Below are positions 26,808 through 35,485 of a DNA stretch of 47,327 nt, piece by piece (position 1 is the stretch's first letter; the number at the start of each line of letters is the position of its first letter). This stretch comes from Clostridiales bacterium. GTDB taxonomy: Bacteria > Bacillota > Clostridia > Caldicoprobacterales > UBA3941. The position numbers and the translations under genes are program-made. The notes beneath the pieces are model-generated. The model saw nothing but the letters and a program-made list of their open reading frames with translations. It was not told where the DNA came from and made no database searches. Where the stretch lies: positions 1-47,327 of the forward strand of contig JAAYSJ010000168.1 of NCBI GenBank assembly GCA_012518395.1. Reading direction: 5' to 3'.

Positions 26808-29186
26808 CTATGGTTGTAGTTGCCCTTCCTGGGGAAGCAAGCTAAGGCGCCTTTCGTCTTTGAGCCTGTAATATTCCTCAATAATCCTGCGAGCCACAGG
26901 GGCAGCATTACCGGAAGTCCTGCCGTTAGGGATAACGACCACCACAGCTATTTCAGATTCCTCGTAAGGGGTAACTGCCACAAACCAAGCATTATTTTTT
27001 GTCTCGTCTTTAGGTACTGTTTGGGCAGTACCAGTTTTGCCCGCTACAGTTATATTAGGATCCAGGTCTTGAAAATATGGGGCTGCTGTCCCGCCACCAT
27101 CATTCTCGCCCTTAGTAGGGTGGGGGTCGTTTACTACCCGCCACATGCCTTCTAAGGTAGCGTCTAAATATTCCTGTTTTATATCTAAATGCCTTAAGAC
27201 CTTTGGTTCTGTCTCCTTTATTACCCTGCCTTCAGAATCCACTACCTTTTTTATCAAATGGGTTTCCAGGACCTTCCCCCCATTTGCGATTGCAGCTACA
27301 TACCTTGCTACTGATAATGGACTAAGGTCTGTATACCCCTGCCCTATACCAGCCTGTATGGTATCGGAGGGTCTCCACCTCTTATAAAAGGCCAATACAT
27401 CCCTTCTGATTTCGTCAGCAGCCTGCAGGGCTCTATTCTCGTACCCCATGGATTCCAGCAGCTCTGCAATCTTACGGGTGTCCTCAAGACCGGCCTCCCT
27501 GGATCTGTCCTCGGATAAAGGAAAGTCCACTATGGTCTCTACCTGCTCCATTTGTTCCTCTGTAAGCTGGGGACCAAAATAACCGTATTCATTTTTTTTC
27601 ATTATCCTTGTAACAAGGGTTTTCATATTCGTCCTTTGGGATTTTATCTTTATTTCCTCATCAGGAATAATGTTTTTATCCCTTTCAGGTGATAGGATTT
27701 CTATACCTGTGCCACCGTCCAGGCCAAATAGTTTTGCCCATTTACTTATAGCCTCCACACCTAGGCGATCAGCCACTTCAAAGAAAAAATAGTTACAGGA
27801 ATGTTTCAGAGCGTCTATATAGTTTTCCCAGCCATGACCAGATTTTCTGGAACACTGAGGCCCATTTTTACTATCGTACTTTGTAAACTTTACGGCATCA
27901 TATATCCTTGTGTTTAAATCAATAACCCCTTCTTCCAGTCCCGCAATGCCAATGAGCATCTTGAAAACAGAGCCGGGCATATACCTGCCCTGAAAGGCCA
28001 GGGCAAACTGGTTTCCATCTTTCCCCGGACTATTGGGATCAAAGGAAGGGTAACTTACCAGGGACAGTATCTCACCTGTATTTACATCCAATATGACAGC
28101 GGCACCTTCTTCGGCCAGGGGGGCTATATTATCCTCATTATATGGGGGAATGCCTTTGCTCATTTTTTCTATCTCTTCTTTTAAAATATTGCTTACAGAC
28201 CTTTGTAGCTGGCTATCTATAGTTAGGATCACTTCATCGCCGTTTTGTGGTGGGTCTTCTCCTAAAACCCTGATAACCTTACCCAGAGAATCCTTCTCGG
28301 CTACGAGCCTGCCCTGTCTTTCTGCCTTATTGCCTGTCAGCCATTCTTCTGCATATGCTTCAATGCCTGTTTTGCCTACCTTATCGTCAGATATATCATA
28401 GCCCTGTTTTCGGTATTCCTCTGTTTCTTCTTTGCCTATGCTGCCAAGGTACCCTAGAATCTGCGAAAAATCGTCTCCCATAGGATAATAGCGACCACTC
28501 CCTACCAAGGTCTGTACCCCGGGGATTTCAGGAGCAAAGGTCTCTATTTGAACAACGGTATCCGGGCTGATCCCTTCGGCTACAAGAATAGGCTCGTATT
28601 GGGTAAATCTTTTCATATAGATATTAAGGCGTATTGATATAATGGCTAAAGCTATCTCATCATCAATTTCGGCATCTATCTCGTAACGTTCTTCCCTGAG
28701 ATAGTCAAGCATTTCCTCCGCATCTAATTCGTCTTTTACACCGATATCCTTACACCAGGCCTTGTATCTTTTATCCTGAACCTCCTCTTCTTCATCCCTC
28801 CAGGTATAATAGGGCAAGCCTGTTTTTGGATCATATCTGATAGGTAGAAGGTTTACTAAGGTATCCTGATCACCGTTTTTGTATATGATCTCCAGCATGC
28901 GAAGAAGAATTTCGTTGACTTCCTCATGGTCAGAGGGGATTTGTTGTCTGTTCATCTGCAGCTTATAGATCTGGTTGTTATTGGTCATTGCAATACCATA
29001 CCTATCCGTTATGCTCCCCCTGGTTCCTTTAAGCTTAAGTTCTACCCTCTGTTTGGATAAAGAGGCAGCATAAAGCTCGTCCCCTTTTTCCACTGTCAAA
29101 TAGGCTAATTGGCCAGCTAGGACTGCCAGACAAATTATACAGATTATTCCTAATTGAATATTCCTTTCTTTTAATGCTTTAAGCAT
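26808..29186 (-). CDS. mrdA: Penicillin-binding protein 2 (elongation transpeptidase)
   Basis: Cross-links peptidoglycan in the elongation complex with RodA and MreBCD. The 792-residue protein has an N-terminal membrane anchor (about 12-31) and a pedestal domain with RGSITDRYG. The transpeptidase domain carries the active-site Ser406 in GSVFK, the SCN motif at 463-465, and KTG at 717-719. It is longer than the usual 600-700 residues because of acidic insertions near 100-170 and 510-600. Such inserts are seen in clostridial PBP2. The ATG at 29186 follows GGGGGTAAA. It lies within the mre-min gene run. Confidence 0.95.
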   Translation of the reverse strand: MLKALKERNIQLGIICIICLAVLAGQLAYLTVEKGDELYAASLSKQRVELKLKGTRGSITDRYGIAMTNNNQIYKLQMNRQQIPSDHEEVNEILLRMLEIIYKNGDQDTLVNLLPIRYDPKTGLPYYTWRDEEEEVQDKRYKAWCKDIGVKDELDAEEMLDYLREERYEIDAEIDDEIALAIISIRLNIYMKRFTQYEPILVAEGISPDTVVQIETFAPEIPGVQTLVGSGRYYPMGDDFSQILGYLGSIGKEETEEYRKQGYDISDDKVGKTGIEAYAEEWLTGNKAERQGRLVAEKDSLGKVIRVLGEDPPQNGDEVILTIDSQLQRSVSNILKEEIEKMSKGIPPYNEDNIAPLAEEGAAVILDVNTGEILSLVSYPSFDPNSPGKDGNQFALAFQGRYMPGSVFKMLIGIAGLEEGVIDLNTRIYDAVKFTKYDSKNGPQCSRKSGHGWENYIDALKHSCNYFFFEVADRLGVEAISKWAKLFGLDGGTGIEILSPERDKNIIPDEEIKIKSQRTNMKTLVTRIMKKNEYGYFGPQLTEEQMEQVETIVDFPLSEDRSREAGLEDTRKIAELLESMGYENRALQAADEIRRDVLAFYKRWRPSDTIQAGIGQGYTDLSPLSVARYVAAIANGGKVLETHLIKKVVDSEGRVIKETEPKVLRHLDIKQEYLDATLEGMWRVVNDPHPTKGENDGGGTAAPYFQDLDPNITVAGKTGTAQTVPKDETKNNAWFVAVTPYEESEIAVVVVIPNGRTSGNAAPVARRIIEEYYRLKDERRLSLLPQEGQLQP

Positions 29187-29204
29187 GGTTTACCCCCGAC
29201 CTAT

Positions 29205-29234
29205 ATGTTTTGCATTAAATAACGATTATGCTGC
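29205..29234 (-). repeat. Dispersed intergenic repeat, right-end copy
   Basis: These 30 bases match the reverse complement of 34832-34861 at 29 of 30 positions. They lie directly upstream of the mrdA ribosome-binding site. A second end of the element is not evident here. Confidence 0.75.
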
Positions 29235-29304
29235 CCTAATTTAAAACTTAGGGCAAGGGTGAAAACGTCCTGTCAAATAGTATTCTATCATTAATACGAT
29301 TACC

Positions 29305-29400
29305 AAGCGATTAGCTACTTCCTTCTGTGCGTAAAATATACAAGGTACAAAGTATATCAATTATCCGTGAAACCGCGGGACACACGGGGTTAGCTCGCTT
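29305..29400 (-). ncRNA. Candidate structured RNA leader of mrdA
   Basis: On the minus strand AAGCGAGCTA (29391-29400) pairs with TAGCTAATCGCTT (29305-29317, 3-base bulge), closing two inner stems. These are CCGTG/CACGG (29383-29387 with 29365-29369) and ATATAC/GTATAT around a 10-base loop (29352-29357 with 29336-29341). The layout resembles a three-way-junction regulatory RNA, but I match it to no known riboswitch class. Confidence 0.3.
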
Positions 29401-29462
29401 ATGCTTATACCATTAGGTATATCGAACGAGAAGCACTCACTTCTAAATTAGTTTAACTTACT

Positions 29463-29981
29463 TTATGGGTGATAACCATCAGAATACCATTTTCTTTTCA
29501 TAAATTTATTCCTATAAAGCCTGTCGATCAAGAAAAATATTAAAGGAGTAAGGATCAAGGTATAAACAACCTCGGGTAAGATTATGCGATAAAGGGCCCA
29601 TTTGAGAGGAATATCTGTCCTTGCAAAAAAATTATATGCAACAATAATCAATTGTTTAAGAATGCCAGCAACTGCAGTACTGAAAAGGGGGACAAAATAA
29701 TTATCCCCATAAACTCTGTCATACATTGTTCCTGCTATATATCCTACTACCATATACTGGAGGGCACTTAGCCCAACATTGTGCCCTGATAAAATATCTT
29801 GAAACAGCCCTCCTAAAAAGCCGACTACTGCACCCGTGGGGTTGCCTCCCAATAATGCAAAAGAAACGGTCAGTGCAAGGAGGGAATCGGGCTTAACACC
29901 CATAATCTCTATAAAAGGGAATAAAGACGTTTGAATTGCCAGATTTATAAGCAATACTCCCAATATTACAATTTCCCGCAC
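29463..29981 (-). CDS. mreD: Rod shape-determining protein MreD
   Basis: Membrane component of the elongation machinery. The 172-residue, mostly hydrophobic protein has about five membrane helices. MreD-like features are KPDSLLALTVSFALLGG and GFLGGLFQDILSG, then RLYRN near the C-terminus. The GTG at 29981 has AGGGGTGG six bases upstream. Position directly after mreC confirms the call. Confidence 0.9.
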   Translation of the reverse strand: MREIVILGVLLINLAIQTSLFPFIEIMGVKPDSLLALTVSFALLGGNPTGAVVGFLGGLFQDILSGHNVGLSALQYMVVGYIAGTMYDRVYGDNYFVPLFSTAVAGILKQLIIVAYNFFARTDIPLKWALYRIILPEVVYTLILTPLIFFLIDRLYRNKFMKRKWYSDGYHP

Positions 29982-30021
29982 CTAAGCCACCCCTATTATC
30001 ATAAATATCCCCATAAAAGGC

Positions 30022-30855
30022 CTATCTTTGATCCGCCACCACCAAAACTTCCTCCAGTCGCTGAAAGTCTACACCAGGCCGTACTATTGCAGTGATATAC
30101 AGACCCTCAGGATCCTTGAAAGTCCTTTCTACCTCACCTATATATATACCCTTAGGCAATATCTCCCCAAGACCCGAGGTCAGAACTTTATCTCCCGGGG
30201 TTATATTGGAATCCTCAGGGAGGTAAATCATCCTGCAGGTTCCATCCTCCGATTCTATACTATTACCGCCTTTTAAAAGCCCATTATCCCTGTTTCTTTG
30301 TATAATACCGCTCACTGCACTTTTTGCATCAACAATAGTACGCACCTTTGACCAGTTTTCTCCGGTCTCAATAACCCTTCCTACCAGCCCTTTATCGGTT
30401 ACTACGGCCATATTCACAGCCACCCCATGCTTATTTCCCTTGTCGATAGTAATGTTATTAAACCAGTTACCGGGATTCTTTGCAATAACATTAGCCCCTG
30501 TTACTATGGTTTCTTTATTACCCTTTGTGAACAAATTAAGGTCTTTTAGGCGTTGGTTCTCTTTTTCAAGCTCTTCCATCCTTATAAGATCTTTTTCCAG
30601 TTCCCCAACCCGGGCTTTCAGCTCTTCATAATCCTTGTACATGTTTCGGCGTGTACCAATATCATGGAATATATTAGCAACAAAAGAACCGGCAGAATAA
30701 AAACCTTTTTGGATTGGAGCCAGAACCTGACCCAGAGTATTACCCAAAGCTGATGCTCTTGCCCTACCGGCCTCCGTGTATATCATTAGTGCTATCAAAC
30801 CTATTATTGCCAATATAATTATTATATTGGACATATTCTTAAACAGCCGAGGCAC
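30022..30855 (-). CDS. mreC: Rod shape-determining protein MreC
   Basis: Periplasm-side scaffold (outside the membrane) of the elongation complex. The 277-residue protein has one membrane helix (about 9-27) and a coiled coil (about 68-108, with ELEKDLIRMEELEKENQRLK). Beta-barrel domains follow, with VIAKNPGNWFNNITIDKG and KGLVGRVIE. The GTG at 30855 follows AGGAGGGG. It lies 12 bases after mreB and 40 bases before mreD, so one operon. Confidence 0.94.
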   Translation of the reverse strand: MPRLFKNMSNIIIILAIIGLIALMIYTEAGRARASALGNTLGQVLAPIQKGFYSAGSFVANIFHDIGTRRNMYKDYEELKARVGELEKDLIRMEELEKENQRLKDLNLFTKGNKETIVTGANVIAKNPGNWFNNITIDKGNKHGVAVNMAVVTDKGLVGRVIETGENWSKVRTIVDAKSAVSGIIQRNRDNGLLKGGNSIESEDGTCRMIYLPEDSNITPGDKVLTSGLGEILPKGIYIGEVERTFKDPEGLYITAIVRPGVDFQRLEEVLVVADQR

Positions 30856-30867
30856 CCAAAGCCCCTC

Positions 30868-31899
30868 CTATCTTACATTTTTTGTGGATAAGGCTATTTT
30901 CTTAAGGGTCTCTATCTCCTCAACTACCCTTCCGGCACCAAGGGCAACACAATCTAAGGCATCCTCTGCCAACTGGACAGGCATTCCCGTTTCCTGAGCC
31001 ACTAATCTGTCTAGTCCATCCAGCAGGGCTCCGCCGCCTGTGAGCATAATACCCTTGTCCATAATGTCTGCAGCAAGCTCCGGTGGTGTCTTCTCCAAGG
31101 TTAATTTTATGGCCTCTATAATACCGTTCACCGGCTCCCTTAAGGCATCCATAATCTCAGCTGAAGTGATTTTTAAAGTCTTGGGTAAGCCTGTAACCAT
31201 ATCCCTGCCGCGAACATCCATAGTCTTATCCCCTTCACCCGAATGAGCAGAACCTATAGTAATTTTTATTCCTTCAGCAGTACGTTCACCTATCATAAGA
31301 TTATACTCTTTCCTGATATAGGATATGATTGCCTCATCCATTCTATTTCCGCCAATTCTAAGGGATCTGCTGGTGACAATGCCTCCAAGAGAAATAATCG
31401 CTACCTCTGAGGTCCCGCCGCCTATATCCACCACCATGCTACCTGTAGGCTCCTGTACCGGAAGCCCTGCACCGATGGCCGCCGCCATGGGTTCCTCTAC
31501 CAAGTATGCTTCCCGGGCTCCTGCCTGTCTAGCTGCTTCTTCAACAGCACGTTTTTCCACCTCAGTCACCCCCGAGGGTACGCATACAACCACCCTGGGG
31601 TGCAAAGGGAAAGCCCTGCGGACAGCTCTTCTGATAAAGTATCTGAGCATCTCCTGGGTCGTGTCAAAATCAGCTATGACACCCTCTTTCATGGGGCGGA
31701 TCGCTACAATATTACCGGGGGTTCTGCCTATCATATTCTTGGCCTCTTCACCCACCGCAAGAACCCTTTTAGTATCACTTCTTATCGCAACTACCGAAGG
31801 TTCTCTGATGACTACACCCTTCCCGCGAATATGAACCAGCGTATTTGCTGTCCCTAAATCTATACCCATGTCCCTGGTAAATATATTCCAAAATCCCAT
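30868..31899 (-). CDS. mreB: Rod shape-determining actin-like protein MreB
   Basis: Bacterial actin that guides lateral wall synthesis. In 343 residues it has the phosphate-1 loop [14 protein letters not shown], phosphate-2 [20 protein letters not shown], adenosine motif ITLTGGGA-like ([14 protein letters not shown]) and connect-1/2 segments. Length is typical (340-345). The ATG at 31899 follows AAGGAG. Two hairpins lie in the 130-base gap to maf, so mreB may begin a transcription unit or be under leader control. Confidence 0.97.
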   Translation of the reverse strand: MGFWNIFTRDMGIDLGTANTLVHIRGKGVVIREPSVVAIRSDTKRVLAVGEEAKNMIGRTPGNIVAIRPMKEGVIADFDTTQEMLRYFIRRAVRRAFPLHPRVVVCVPSGVTEVEKRAVEEAARQAGAREAYLVEEPMAAAIGAGLPVQEPTGSMVVDIGGGTSEVAIISLGGIVTSRSLRIGGNRMDEAIISYIRKEYNLMIGERTAEGIKITIGSAHSGEGDKTMDVRGRDMVTGLPKTLKITSAEIMDALREPVNGIIEAIKLTLEKTPPELAADIMDKGIMLTGGGALLDGLDRLVAQETGMPVQLAEDALDCVALGAGRVVEEIETLKKIALSTKNVR

Positions 31900-31922
31900 A
31901 TCCTTATTTACTCCTTCCTATC

Positions 31923-31962
31923 TTTACGTCTCCCCGACGTAAACACCCAAAGGCCAACCTTT
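31923..31962. other. Two adjacent hairpins upstream of mreB
   Basis: TTTACGTC/GACGTAAA (8-base perfect stem, 5-base loop, 31923-31943) and AAAGG/CCTTT (31949-31962) sit in the maf-mreB gap, just before the mreB ribosome-binding site. Neither has a U-tract on the minus strand. A processing site or protein-binding site is possible. Confidence 0.4.
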
Positions 31963-32029
31963 GAAGTCACAATATAAGAAAAATAGCTGTTATCCTAATT
32001 ATGACCAACTTTCAGTCTTTGATAACAAA

Positions 32030-32617
32030 TCATTGCATTAAATTGTCAAATATGTCTACACCAAATTCCCCAAGCATCTTCCACAGGCGGTGTATGGGTA
32101 AACCCATAACGTTAAAATAGCAGCCTTCGATTTTAGATATAAAAACGCCGGCTAACCCCTGAATTCCATACCCGCCAGCCTTGTCCATGGGTTCTCCGGT
32201 TGCCACATAATATTCTATATCTTTCAGCGTCATAGGCGCCATCTCCACCAATGTTTTTTCATAGCCTTTTTGAACCTTTCCAGACCATGGGTCTATCAAT
32301 GCCAGCCCGGTAATCACCTGATGGGTATTGCTTTGGAGTCTTAAAAGCATTTCAATGGCCTCTTTCTGACTCTTTGGTTTACCTAAGATCCCACCCTTGA
32401 CTACAATAGTGTCTGCACCTATTATTATAGTTTGTGCAGTAATACCCGAAGCGACTTCCAAAGCCTTATTATAGGCTAATTCCTGCGCCATTTCTTCCGG
32501 ATCCAGGCTATACAATAATTCCTCATGCCCCCCTGCAGGGATTATATCAAATTGCAAACCCATTTGCTCTAATAGCTGTTTTCGCCTGGGGGATGAAGAA
32601 GCCAGAATAATCTTCAT
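32030..32617 (-). CDS. maf: Maf nucleotide pyrophosphatase
   Basis: House-cleaning nucleoside triphosphate pyrophosphatase acting on dTTP/UTP or modified nucleotides. The 195-residue protein starts MKIILASSSPRRKQLLEQMG, the family signature. ADTIVVKGGILGKPKS provides the catalytic Asp and lysines, and GGYGIQGLAGVFI follows. The ATG at 32617 is five bases after the DUF4321 gene. In many Clostridia radC lies between maf and mreB; it is absent here. Confidence 0.95.
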   Translation of the reverse strand: MKIILASSSPRRKQLLEQMGLQFDIIPAGGHEELLYSLDPEEMAQELAYNKALEVASGITAQTIIIGADTIVVKGGILGKPKSQKEAIEMLLRLQSNTHQVITGLALIDPWSGKVQKGYEKTLVEMAPMTLKDIEYYVATGEPMDKAGGYGIQGLAGVFISKIEGCYFNVMGLPIHRLWKMLGEFGVDIFDNLMQ

Positions 32618-32621
32618 AGTA

Positions 32622-32885
32622 TCAATACCTAAAATAGATAATCAGCCCTATTATCAAGCCCAATACCGTTCCAAAGTTTATCGTTACGGATAGCCCAAAA
32701 GCCAGCTTTATAATTGATAGATCCAATACCTGAGGCATACCTTGAGTACCTATGGTGAAACTCTCGTGAAATAGCTTGGCATCGGTATATCTTCCTACTA
32801 CGTTGCCCAGCATACTCCCTATTATAACCCCTGCTAATAATAAAAGAAACAAGATCCAAGGTCCTTTAGTTTTGACTTTTCTCAA
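32622..32885 (-). CDS. DUF4321 small membrane protein
   Basis: An 87-residue protein with two membrane helices (about 10-28 and 62-85) and a central loop ending in LDLSIIKLAFGLSVTINFGT, as in the DUF4321 family (PF14209). The family is usually found just before maf in Clostridia. I chose the TTG at 32885 because AAAGGAGAG lies eight bases before it. A TTG at 32903 would place that site inside the gene. Function is unknown; position suggests an envelope or elongation accessory. Confidence 0.72.
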   Translation of the reverse strand: MRKVKTKGPWILFLLLLAGVIIGSMLGNVVGRYTDAKLFHESFTIGTQGMPQVLDLSIIKLAFGLSVTINFGTVLGLIIGLIIYFRY

Positions 32886-32974
32886 GGGGCTCTCTCCTTT
32901 CAAATCCCAACCATAACTCTAATTAAAGTATAGCATTTTTTAGTCGGATTACAAGTGATTTTGATTTACCATTA

Positions 32975-34603
32975 TTACCCGATATGCTTTCCCCCGTTCA
33001 ATACTGATTGTGCTATATTATAGGCGTGGTCGGCGATTCTTTCTAAGTTTGTAACTATATCAAGAAATATAACGCCAGATGCTGCGGTGCATCTTTGGGT
33101 GTTCAGTCTGTCTATATGGCTGGCTCTGAGCTCGTCCTTAAGATTATCGACTTCATCCTCCAGCCCAATTACCTTCCATGCCAGATCCCTATTACGCTCT
33201 TTTAAGGCACCTACAGTAGTATTCAGCATCTTCATAACCTTTTCTTCCATTCTCGTCAACTCTTCTTTGGCTATATCAGAATAAACAAGCCTGTTTCCCA
33301 TACTGTATTCAGCATATTCTACTAAGTTTTCCGCATGATCCCCTATCCTTTCAATATCATTTACTACATGATACAAACCGCTGATAAGTTGATAATCGCT
33401 TTGTGGCAATCCCAAACCATTACACATTGTAAGGAAATGGGTGATTTCCTGGTTAAGGTAGTTTATAATCTCTTCTTTTCTATAAACTTCGTCTATAGCC
33501 TTTTGTGATTTAGTAAAGAAGGCTTCTAAAGCGAGTTTGACATTTGATACCGCAACATCCGCCATCCTGCCTACCTCTTTCATTATCTGTATAACCACAA
33601 CGGGAGGGGTTTCTAAGATACGCTTGTCCAAATACTTAAGACTCATCTCATCGACCTCGTCTTTTTTTCCATGTACCAGCTTTTGCGACAATTTAACCAA
33701 TGATTTGCTAAAAGGAATTAATATTATTGCATTGATAATATTGAAGGCAATATGGGCATTAGCAACCTGACTCAGACCCCCTGAAGGTGAAATTTTAATT
33801 ATAAATTCAACAAAAGGAACCCCCAAGGCCATTGCGATCATGAAAACGACGGTACCGATCCCTTTTATAATAAGGTGAAGGAAAGCAGCCCGCTTAGCAT
33901 TGGTATTGGTGCCTATACTGGCAAGCATTGCGGTTATGGTAGTGCCGATATTCATACCGAAGAGAATATATATCCCACCCTCTAGCCCAATCAAACCCTG
34001 GGCAGCCAAAGCCTGAAGTATTCCAACGGAAGCACTTGAGCTTTGTAACAGAACGGTCATAACAGCCCCTACCAAAACTCCAAGGATGGGGTTGGTCATA
34101 GTAACCAATAAACGTTGAAACCCTTCATGATCCCTAAGCGGTATCATAGCCTCAGACATGGTATGCATGCCTATGAACAAGATACCAAAGCCCACCAGGA
34201 CCTCTCCTATACTTTTCATTAATTTGTTTTTTGAAAAGAAAGCAAAACCGGCTCCAATAAAAACAATAACCGGAGCTATATCAGATAAATTAAGAGAAAT
34301 CAAAAATGCGGTCATGGTAGTACCGATATTGGCGCCCATTATAACGCCAATGGCCTGATTCAATGTCATAAATCCTGCGTTTACAAAGCCTACTACCATA
34401 ACTATTGTGGCTGCGGAACTCTGAATCATGGCAGTTACTACTGTCCCTACCAACAACCCCATATACTTGTTTGCCGTGAGGATCTCCAATAGCCTTTTTA
34501 GTCTATTACCTGCGGCTTTTTCCAGGCCATCCCCCATCATCTTCATGCCGTAAAGGAAAAGACCTATTCCCCCCGCCAGCATTATAAGCATGTTAAGTCC
34601 CAT
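32975..34603 (-). CDS. Na+/phosphate cotransporter family protein with PhoU-like C-terminus
   Basis: A 542-residue protein. The N-terminal 310 residues form about eight to nine membrane helices with two inverted repeats, each carrying the Q-S-S motif (TAMIQSSAATIVMV and VLLQSSSASVGIL). These are typical of Na/Pi-cotransporter II domains (PF02690). The C-terminal 200 residues are helical and PhoU-like (IERIGDHAENLVEYAEY and LERIADHAYNIAQS). It probably imports or exports phosphate with sodium, with PhoU-like control. The ATG is at 34603. The upstream leader holds a dispersed repeat. No other Pho genes are adjacent. Confidence 0.88.
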   Translation of the reverse strand: MGLNMLIMLAGGIGLFLYGMKMMGDGLEKAAGNRLKRLLEILTANKYMGLLVGTVVTAMIQSSAATIVMVVGFVNAGFMTLNQAIGVIMGANIGTTMTAFLISLNLSDIAPVIVFIGAGFAFFSKNKLMKSIGEVLVGFGILFIGMHTMSEAMIPLRDHEGFQRLLVTMTNPILGVLVGAVMTVLLQSSSASVGILQALAAQGLIGLEGGIYILFGMNIGTTITAMLASIGTNTNAKRAAFLHLIIKGIGTVVFMIAMALGVPFVEFIIKISPSGGLSQVANAHIAFNIINAIILIPFSKSLVKLSQKLVHGKKDEVDEMSLKYLDKRILETPPVVVIQIMKEVGRMADVAVSNVKLALEAFFTKSQKAIDEVYRKEEIINYLNQEITHFLTMCNGLGLPQSDYQLISGLYHVVNDIERIGDHAENLVEYAEYSMGNRLVYSDIAKEELTRMEEKVMKMLNTTVGALKERNRDLAWKVIGLEDEVDNLKDELRASHIDRLNTQRCTAASGVIFLDIVTNLERIADHAYNIAQSVLNGGKHIG

Positions 34604-34760
34604 AATACCTCCATAATCTAAACTATATGCTTTGCGACAAATAACAATTATAGTGAAAATAAAAAGTCTCTGTCCCGTTACCCTTTGCTATTATACTAGA
34701 TATTTACCTAAAATCAAACATTAAATCCTAAAGACTCGCCCTATTTATGAATCCAGGAAA

Positions 34761-34861
34761 ATGTTTTGCATTATAGTGTCCAAATGTAAAATGACAATTA
34801 TGCAGCTGATAAGAATTCTATTTTCTTGAAAGCAGCATAATCATTATTTAATGCAAAACAT
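34761..34861. repeat. Dispersed intergenic repeat, most complete copy
   Basis: A 101-base element bounded by a perfect 13-base inverted repeat (ATGTTTTGCATTA at 34761-34773, complement at 34849-34861). Inside both ends a further related segment recurs (TTATGCAGC near 34799 and GCAGCATAA at 34832). Its right 30 bases recur at 29205-29234 and 19 bases at 10780-10798. It encodes no protein; the MITE-like or REP-like nature is inference. Confidence 0.75.
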
Positions 34862-34898
34862 GCATTAAAGTTTGTAGCCAAATCCAGAATATTCCTTC

Positions 34899-34931
34899 AA
34901 AAAAATAGATGAGTCATTTTCCTACCCATCT
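34899..34931 (-). terminator. Intrinsic terminator after nfeD
   Basis: On the minus strand AGATGGGT pairs with ACTCATCT (one G-U pair) over a 9-base loop and is followed by ATTTTTTT. It lies 15 bases past the nfeD stop. Confidence 0.7.
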
Positions 34932-34945
34932 ACAAGAATACAAGC

Positions 34946-35458
34946 TTACAATGCGTTTTCATCAATCTGTTCAACCAGGATTCTAAAACCCTCGACTCTG
35001 TCGATCCTTATTTTCACACCTTTGGGGATGAATTGACCATCGGTGACTACGTCTAATTTAATGCCATCAAATTCACCCGTGCCCGCTGGCCTTAAAGCTG
35101 TTAGGGATATACCCTCTTTCCCCTTCATATCCTTTAAGTCCTTACTACTGGTGTAACCCTCTTCCTTATTGGCCTTTAAATTCAAGAACAAGAACTTGGA
35201 GACCCTGCCATTTCGTGTAGCTGACCTGTATAGTAGTACCAACATTACTATGGAGATAGCAAGTACCAGAAATATAACGATTAAAAGCTGCACTGTGGTC
35301 AAAAATGTTGATCCGACTACAAGCCCCCCAACTAAAGCAATGATTCCCATAACACCGGCTATTCCAAACCCCGGTATAACCAGTTCTAAAATCATCAAAA
35401 GGCCGCCTATCACAAACAATATTACCATTGACCAAATATTATTAGGCAATGTTTCCAC
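34946..35458 (-). CDS. NfeD family membrane protein (short, no protease domain)
   Basis: A 170-residue protein with three to four membrane helices in the first 85 residues (ILELVIPGFGIAGVMGIIAL is typical). A soluble OB-fold domain follows (GKEGISLTALRPAGTGEFDG, the NfeD signature). The serine-protease domain of long NfeD is absent, so this is the NfeD1b-type, normally paired with a flotillin (FloA/YqfA). No flotillin gene lies in the window. The GTG at 35458 follows GGAGGGGG closely. It is 28 bases after the first M42 gene. Membrane-microdomain function is family knowledge only. Confidence 0.85.
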   Translation of the reverse strand: METLPNNIWSMVILFVIGGLLMILELVIPGFGIAGVMGIIALVGGLVVGSTFLTTVQLLIVIFLVLAISIVMLVLLYRSATRNGRVSKFLFLNLKANKEEGYTSSKDLKDMKGKEGISLTALRPAGTGEFDGIKLDVVTDGQFIPKGVKIRIDRVEGFRILVEQIDENAL

Positions 35459-35485
35459 ACCCCCTCCAGGTATATGTTATGATAA

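Larger units (their letters stand above)
29187..29462. other. mrdA leader/intergenic region
   Basis: No gene in 276 bases between mreD and mrdA. It holds a copy of the dispersed repeat (29205-29234), a 7-base-stem hairpin (29233-29254) and a possible three-way-junction RNA (29305-29400). It also has small inverted repeats in 29401-29445. A TTGACA on the minus strand (29271-29276) lacks a good -10 partner. Confidence 0.5.
34604..34945. other. Intergenic region between nfeD and the Na/Pi gene
   Basis: No gene in 342 bases. It contains the nfeD terminator (34899-34931), the best copy of the dispersed repeat (34761-34861), and an AT-rich stretch before the Na/Pi gene that may hold its promoter. 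Confidence 0.6.

Noticed and set aside
29360-29395. T-box-like string (GTGAAACCGCGGG) on the plus strand upstream of mrdA
   Set aside because: It resembles the T-box antiterminator only in part, and no plus-strand gene follows; the adjacent genes are on the minus strand.
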